Source: Botrimarina hoheduenensis
GTDB taxonomy: Bacteria; Planctomycetota; Planctomycetia; Pirellulales; Lacipirellulaceae
Length of the DNA: 64,000 nt
Direction: 5' to 3'
NCBI RefSeq assembly: GCF_007859815.1
Contig: NZ_SJPH01000001.1
Span: 844,754-908,753 of the forward strand
In this document: one piece after another, positions 60,857 to 64,000 of the stretch
Position numbering within the stretch: the first letter of the stretch is position 1
Layout of the letters: each line of letters begins with the position of its first letter
Program-made: the position numbers and the translations under genes
The notes under the pieces: generated by a model
What the model was told of the DNA's origin: nothing
Seen by the model: the letters and a program-made list of their open reading frames with translations, nothing else
The model's database searches: none

Positions 60857-60968
60857 GAGCCCACCCGCTTGTTTCCACGAGCCCACCGCCTTGTGACGGG
60901 GAGCCCACGGGCTTGTTTCGAGGAGCCCACCCGAGGGCGGCTCCCTTGTTTCCAGGCGCCCACGCGCC
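60857..60968. repeat. 22-bp iteron-like direct repeats
   Basis: Three successive 22-bp units start GAGCCCACC/GGG (60857-60878, 60879-60900, 60901-60922), mostly of form GAGCCCAC-x-x-GCTTGT-x. A fourth longer unit (60923-60955) and a half unit (GCGCCCACG) follow. Such tandem repeats beside a rep gene are typical iterons bound by the initiator to control copy number. Here they lie immediately downstream of the repA stop. Confidence 0.65.
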
Positions 60969-60969
60969 G

Positions 60970-62481
60970 CTAAGCCGCTCCGCGGCGATCGATCTCTAGC
61001 AGCACCTCGCGGGGAGGCCGCCGCAGGTCCCGTCGGCGAGAGAGCCGCGTCCGCTGGAACTCGCTGTTGGCGTGCTCAATCGCAAGCCGGTAGAGCCGCT
61101 CTTGCTCGTTCCGGTCGAGCCCCGCCCACAAGGCGCGGAGCTTCGCCTCCTCAACGCGCCGCGCCCGCTTGGCGGCTTCGGCCGCTTCATCGTGTTGCTC
61201 GTTCGCTTGAGCCGCTTCGGCTTCCACCTGGCGGCGGCTCTCAGACCGCTGCGCGGCGCTAAGGACCTCCTCGAAGTAGGGCCGGGCGGCCCCCAGCAGC
61301 CTGCCGTCGGGGAACCGCTCCCGCATCGCGTCGGCCACGCGGGGCAGCACCCGGTGCAGCAGCTTGTCGTTGTAGGTCGCGAGCAGCTCGCGGGCGTAAC
61401 CGAGCTCGGCGGCCGCCGGCCGGTGCGCCGAGCGGTCGAACCGCAGCGCGTGGTACCGGCGGACCAGCTCCGACTCGCCCGACTCGTCGTTCGCCCCCTC
61501 GAACACCGTCAGCCGGTCGAAGTCCTCGGCCTGCGTCTCGCGACCGGCACTCGCGCGCTCGGTCACCGCCCGTCCCGGCCAGAGCTTCAGCTGCAGCTGG
61601 CCATCGACACTCTTGCCCCACGCCACATCGGCCAGCACGTCGTGCTCGCGGGCGACGCGGAACGGCTCTTCGAGCTGCCGCATCGCCTGAGCCCGGTACG
61701 GGTGCGCGGTCGCCGGCAAGAACGAGACGAAGTAGGGGTAGTTGATCTGCAGGAAGGGGATGTCGCGGCGGAACTTCACCAACAGAAACTCGTACAAACG
61801 GCTCGCCAGCGGGCTGGCGTGGTTCATCCGCAGCCAGCGGTGGTAGTCGATCGGCGCGGTCATCAGGGCGTTGAGGTTCGCCAGGTACCAGTCGGCGAGC
61901 CAGACGGCGTTCTTGTCGCTCACGCCGCCCGTAGCAAGCGGGTCGTTGATGAAGACGCAGCGGTCGTAGAGGTGGTAGCCGGTCTCGCGCGTCGGCATCG
62001 CCGCGCGGCTGTCCCCACTCCGCTGCATGAACGCCGAGTCGGTGAAGACGGTGGCGCCCACGGTGTCGAACAGCGCGTCCTTGGCCCGCTGGATCGACGT
62101 CGCCCCGTGGTAGGCGACCTCCATCCGCTCGTGCAGGTTCCGCCACGAGAAGGCGACCGGGCTGGTGAGCAGGTCCCCGGCCCCGGCCGCGCGGTCCTGC
62201 AAGATATCCGTAAGCGCGTAGTGGATCTTGCGCGCCAGCGGCCCCGGGTAGTACCGGGTCGCCGACCGGCTCACCGTCAGCGAAAAATCCCGCCGCTCCC
62301 CACCGGGCAGGTACTTCGTGCCGGTCACCTGCAGGTACTTGCGCCGCGCGAGCCCCTTGGTCGATAGCGCGAAGAAGGGGAATCCGAGCAGGTTCGACTC
62401 GACCCGCAGGATGTGGCGGCCGTGCTCGCCGGCAGACAGGGTGGCGGGCGCCGATGAGGGAGACGACGCGGGGGCGTTCAT
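60970..62481 (-). CDS. Replication initiator protein A family (plasmid RepA)
   Basis: 503 residues. Blocks typical of 'replication initiator protein A': ESNLLGFPFFALSTKG, RRDFSLTVSRSATRYYPGPL, IHYALTDILQD, MEVAYHGATSIQRAKDALFD, RWLRMNHASPLASRLYEFL and FLQINYPYFVSFLP. The C-terminal part is a charged coiled coil (EAEAAQANEQHDEAAEAAKR). Two winged-helix domains are expected. It would bind the adjacent iterons and open the origin. parB and parA lie upstream on the same strand: a rep-par module of plasmid type. Confidence 0.85.
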   Translation of the reverse strand: MNAPASSPSSAPATLSAGEHGRHILRVESNLLGFPFFALSTKGLARRKYLQVTGTKYLPGGERRDFSLTVSRSATRYYPGPLARKIHYALTDILQDRAAGAGDLLTSPVAFSWRNLHERMEVAYHGATSIQRAKDALFDTVGATVFTDSAFMQRSGDSRAAMPTRETGYHLYDRCVFINDPLATGGVSDKNAVWLADWYLANLNALMTAPIDYHRWLRMNHASPLASRLYEFLLVKFRRDIPFLQINYPYFVSFLPATAHPYRAQAMRQLEEPFRVAREHDVLADVAWGKSVDGQLQLKLWPGRAVTERASAGRETQAEDFDRLTVFEGANDESGESELVRRYHALRFDRSAHRPAAAELGYARELLATYNDKLLHRVLPRVADAMRERFPDGRLLGAARPYFEEVLSAAQRSESRRQVEAEAAQANEQHDEAAEAAKRARRVEEAKLRALWAGLDRNEQERLYRLAIEHANSEFQRTRLSRRRDLRRPPREVLLEIDRRGAA

Positions 62482-62652
62482 AACAGAGGCGTTTCACCAG
62501 CAGGGTGCCACACCCGGCCCCCAGCGCCAAGCAATTCCTCGACAACCTGAATGACAACCAAACTTAACTTTCTTCCGGAAAATCGTCCCCCGGCAGCCTC
62601 GACACGGCTCCACCAAGCCAAGAACGCCGCGGCGAATTGTTTCATTTAATCG

Positions 62653-63615
62653 CTACTCATTGTCGCCGCCGACCAGCTGCCGCTTCGCTTGCAGCAGCGC
62701 CTTGAGCTGCCGCTCCTTAAAATCGCCCGGCTGCTCCTTGAGCGAGATCACCACCTCGCCGTAATCGGTCGGGTAGCGGAACCGCTTGCGGGGCCGGCCC
62801 CGCGGCGAGGGCGACGAGCTTCCTTCACCGGTCAGCTCCTTGCGGCGGATCAGCATCTCGGTCTCGCTCGCGGTGAGGTGCTGATCGACGACCAGCGACG
62901 CGAGCCCCGGCTGCTTGACCGGGGGGAGCTTCGAGATGCTGTAGAGGTGGTTCATCGTCAGCTCGCCCGGCGGCAGGTCGCGGACCATCGCCTGCACCTG
63001 GGGGTCGACCTTCTCCACCAGCGCGATGAGTTTGCTGATCTTGGGGGCCGAGAAGCCGGTCTCCTTGGCGATCCGATCCAGGGGCATCTCGAAGTAATCG
63101 CGCAGCCGCACCACAGCGTGAGCGACCTCGTACGGCTGGAAGTTCACGCGCTGCTCGTTGGCGACGATCTGGTCGAGGAAGATGTCCCGCGGGTCGGTCT
63201 CGTCCTCAAAAACCCAGCAGGGAACCTCTTGCTGGCCCAGCTGCAACGCGCTGCGGTACCGCATCTCGCCGTCGATGATGTAGTAGCCCCCGCCGTCGGG
63301 CGCAGGCCGGACCTTCAGCGGCTGCTGAAACCCTCGCGCCTCGATCGAAGCGGCCATCGCATCGATCGCCTCGGCCGGGAACCGTTGCCGTGGCTGATCG
63401 GGGTCGGCCTTCAGCTCTCGTACGTCGATCACAAAGGCGCCCCGAAGCCGGGCGCGGGCTCCGTTAGACGGCGCGATCGCGTCGCTATCGGCGTCAAACG
63501 GCAGCGGCGCGGCGCTCTGGAACGACCTCTGGGCGGCGGTTTTGGCGCTGGCGCGCGAGCCGCTCGACGCGGGAGTCGAGTTCAGCGAGGAAGGTGTTGG
63601 CGGTGTGGGCGGCAT
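62653..63615 (-). CDS. parB: ParB-family partition protein
   Basis: 320 residues. The ParB/Srx N-terminal domain reads IDVRELKADPDQPRQRFPAE, YYIIDGEMRYRSALQLGQ and DQIVANEQRVNFQPYEVAHA; the HTH is MPLDRIAKETGFSAPKISKL. It binds parS-type sites and works with ParA in segregation. The first ~60 residues are Ser/Pro/Ala-rich and overlap the parA 3' end by 122 bp; a shorter start is possible but no ribosome-binding site favours it. Upstream of the repA gene, same strand. Confidence 0.88.
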   Translation of the reverse strand: MPPTPPTPSSLNSTPASSGSRASAKTAAQRSFQSAAPLPFDADSDAIAPSNGARARLRGAFVIDVRELKADPDQPRQRFPAEAIDAMAASIEARGFQQPLKVRPAPDGGGYYIIDGEMRYRSALQLGQQEVPCWVFEDETDPRDIFLDQIVANEQRVNFQPYEVAHAVVRLRDYFEMPLDRIAKETGFSAPKISKLIALVEKVDPQVQAMVRDLPPGELTMNHLYSISKLPPVKQPGLASLVVDQHLTASETEMLIRRKELTGEGSSSPSPRGRPRKRFRYPTDYGEVVISLKEQPGDFKERQLKALLQAKRQLVGGDNE

Positions 63616-64000
63616 CGGAGTCGGGGTAGGAAGTAGAAACGAGCCGGCGGTCGGTGACCGCCTTCTCGAACTCGGCCAGGTCGGGGATCACGGTCCAGAA
63701 GGCGTCCCGGCCGAAAGCGCCGCGGAGGGCGGCGAGGTACTCTTGTTGGTAGCTGCGGGTCCGCTTGAAGCGGCTGACGACGTACCCCAGCAGCTGCAGC
63801 TCTGGGTTGTGACGCCGGGTGACGAGCCGCTGCGTGGCGACCACCGCCTGGGTGCCGCGGGCGCCCCAGTCGGCCGCCTCCAGCGGAACGAGCAGGTGGG
63901 AGCCGGCGCAGAGCGCCGCGTAGCTGGTGAGCGAGAGCCGGGGCGGGCAGTCGAGCACGACGTAGTCGTACCGGCTGCGCAGCTCCCCAAAAACGCCTCG
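63494..64000 (-). CDS. parA: ParA-family partition ATPase, C-terminal part
   Basis: The frame is open to the window edge; upstream residues read GELRSRYDYVVLDCPPRLSL, the Walker A'/switch region of ParA/MinD ATPases (YDYVVLDCPP). Downstream, CAGSHLLVPLEAADWGARGT and LLGYVVSRFKRTRS are conserved ParA segments. The Walker A itself is outside the window. Partner of the ParB gene that overlaps its 3' end. Confidence 0.88.
   Translation of the reverse strand, partial: RGVFGELRSRYDYVVLDCPPRLSLTSYAALCAGSHLLVPLEAADWGARGTQAVVATQRLVTRRHNPELQLLGYVVSRFKRTRSYQQEYLAALRGAFGRDAFWTVIPDLAEFEKAVTDRRLVSTSYPDSDAAHTANTFLAELDSRVERLARQRQNRRPEVVPERRAAAV

Noticed and set aside
61072-62367. 431-codon + strand open frame across the repA gene
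   Set aside because: It is the mirror of the high-GC repA gene (Arg/Val/Leu/Gly-rich, no motifs), while the minus frame has clear initiator motifs.
61259-62557. 432-codon minus-strand open frame overlapping repA in another phase
   Set aside because: Low-complexity Arg/Ala/Gly content with no family signal; conflicts with the recognised RepA frame.

Overview
The window looks like the chromosome of a planctomycete (Pirellulales/Lacipirellulaceae-like) carrying a large integrated mobile element. The lineage call rests on a DUF1559 prepilin-like protein with the H-X9-DG motif, a DUF1580 protein, an ECF sigma factor followed by a Ser/Thr kinase, a BBP2-like outer-membrane barrel and uniformly high GC. 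No rRNA is present to confirm it.

Region 1 (1-12.18 kb) is chromosomal housekeeping. It holds the end of a porin-like barrel, a nucleoside-salvage operon (deoC, two purine nucleoside phosphorylases, a pyrimidine/thymidine phosphorylase, cdd), an endonuclease/phosphatase-family secreted protein, a DUF1559 protein, a small lipoprotein, AMP nucleosidase, a Gly/Pro/Arg-rich exported protein and a squalene-cyclase-repeat membrane protein. It ends at an initiator tRNA-Met gene.

Region 2 (12.2-56.9 kb) is an integrative element of about 44.6 kb. A tyrosine recombinase lies just downstream of tRNA-fMet. An exact 21-bp copy of the tRNA anticodon-loop/variable region recurs at 56865-56885, and an 11-bp motif AAAACCCGTAG lies inside both ends. 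The element has (a) an integrase, an HEAGH protein and an Abi-type protein; (b) a mobilisation block with a MobF relaxase-helicase, a VirD4-like coupling protein and small membrane proteins; (c) an ECF sigma/STPK pair; (d) a RepC-type initiator with a candidate antisense RNA upstream, then a KfrA-like coiled-coil protein and a Toprim protein; (e) a complete type-1 BREX defence operon (brxA, brxB, brxC, two pglX genes, pglZ, brxL); (f) an ArdC-like antirestriction protein; (g) a small NAD module (broken kptA, pnuC, nadR); (h) a DDE transposase.

Region 3 (56.9-64 kb) lies beyond the right 21-bp repeat and is also plasmid-like rather than chromosomal. It has a large nuclease-TPR-PIN protein that seems cut short at the repeat, 22-bp iteron-like repeats, a RepA-type initiator, ParB and the end of ParA. 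It is probably a second element abutting the first; its far end is outside the window.

Most notable are the paired pglX genes sharing a 0.6-kb identical block, the att-site geometry with a non-tRNA right flank, the REase-TPR-PIN protein, and a two-hairpin candidate counter-transcript RNA at repC. All functions are inferred by reading the sequence; no database search was run.
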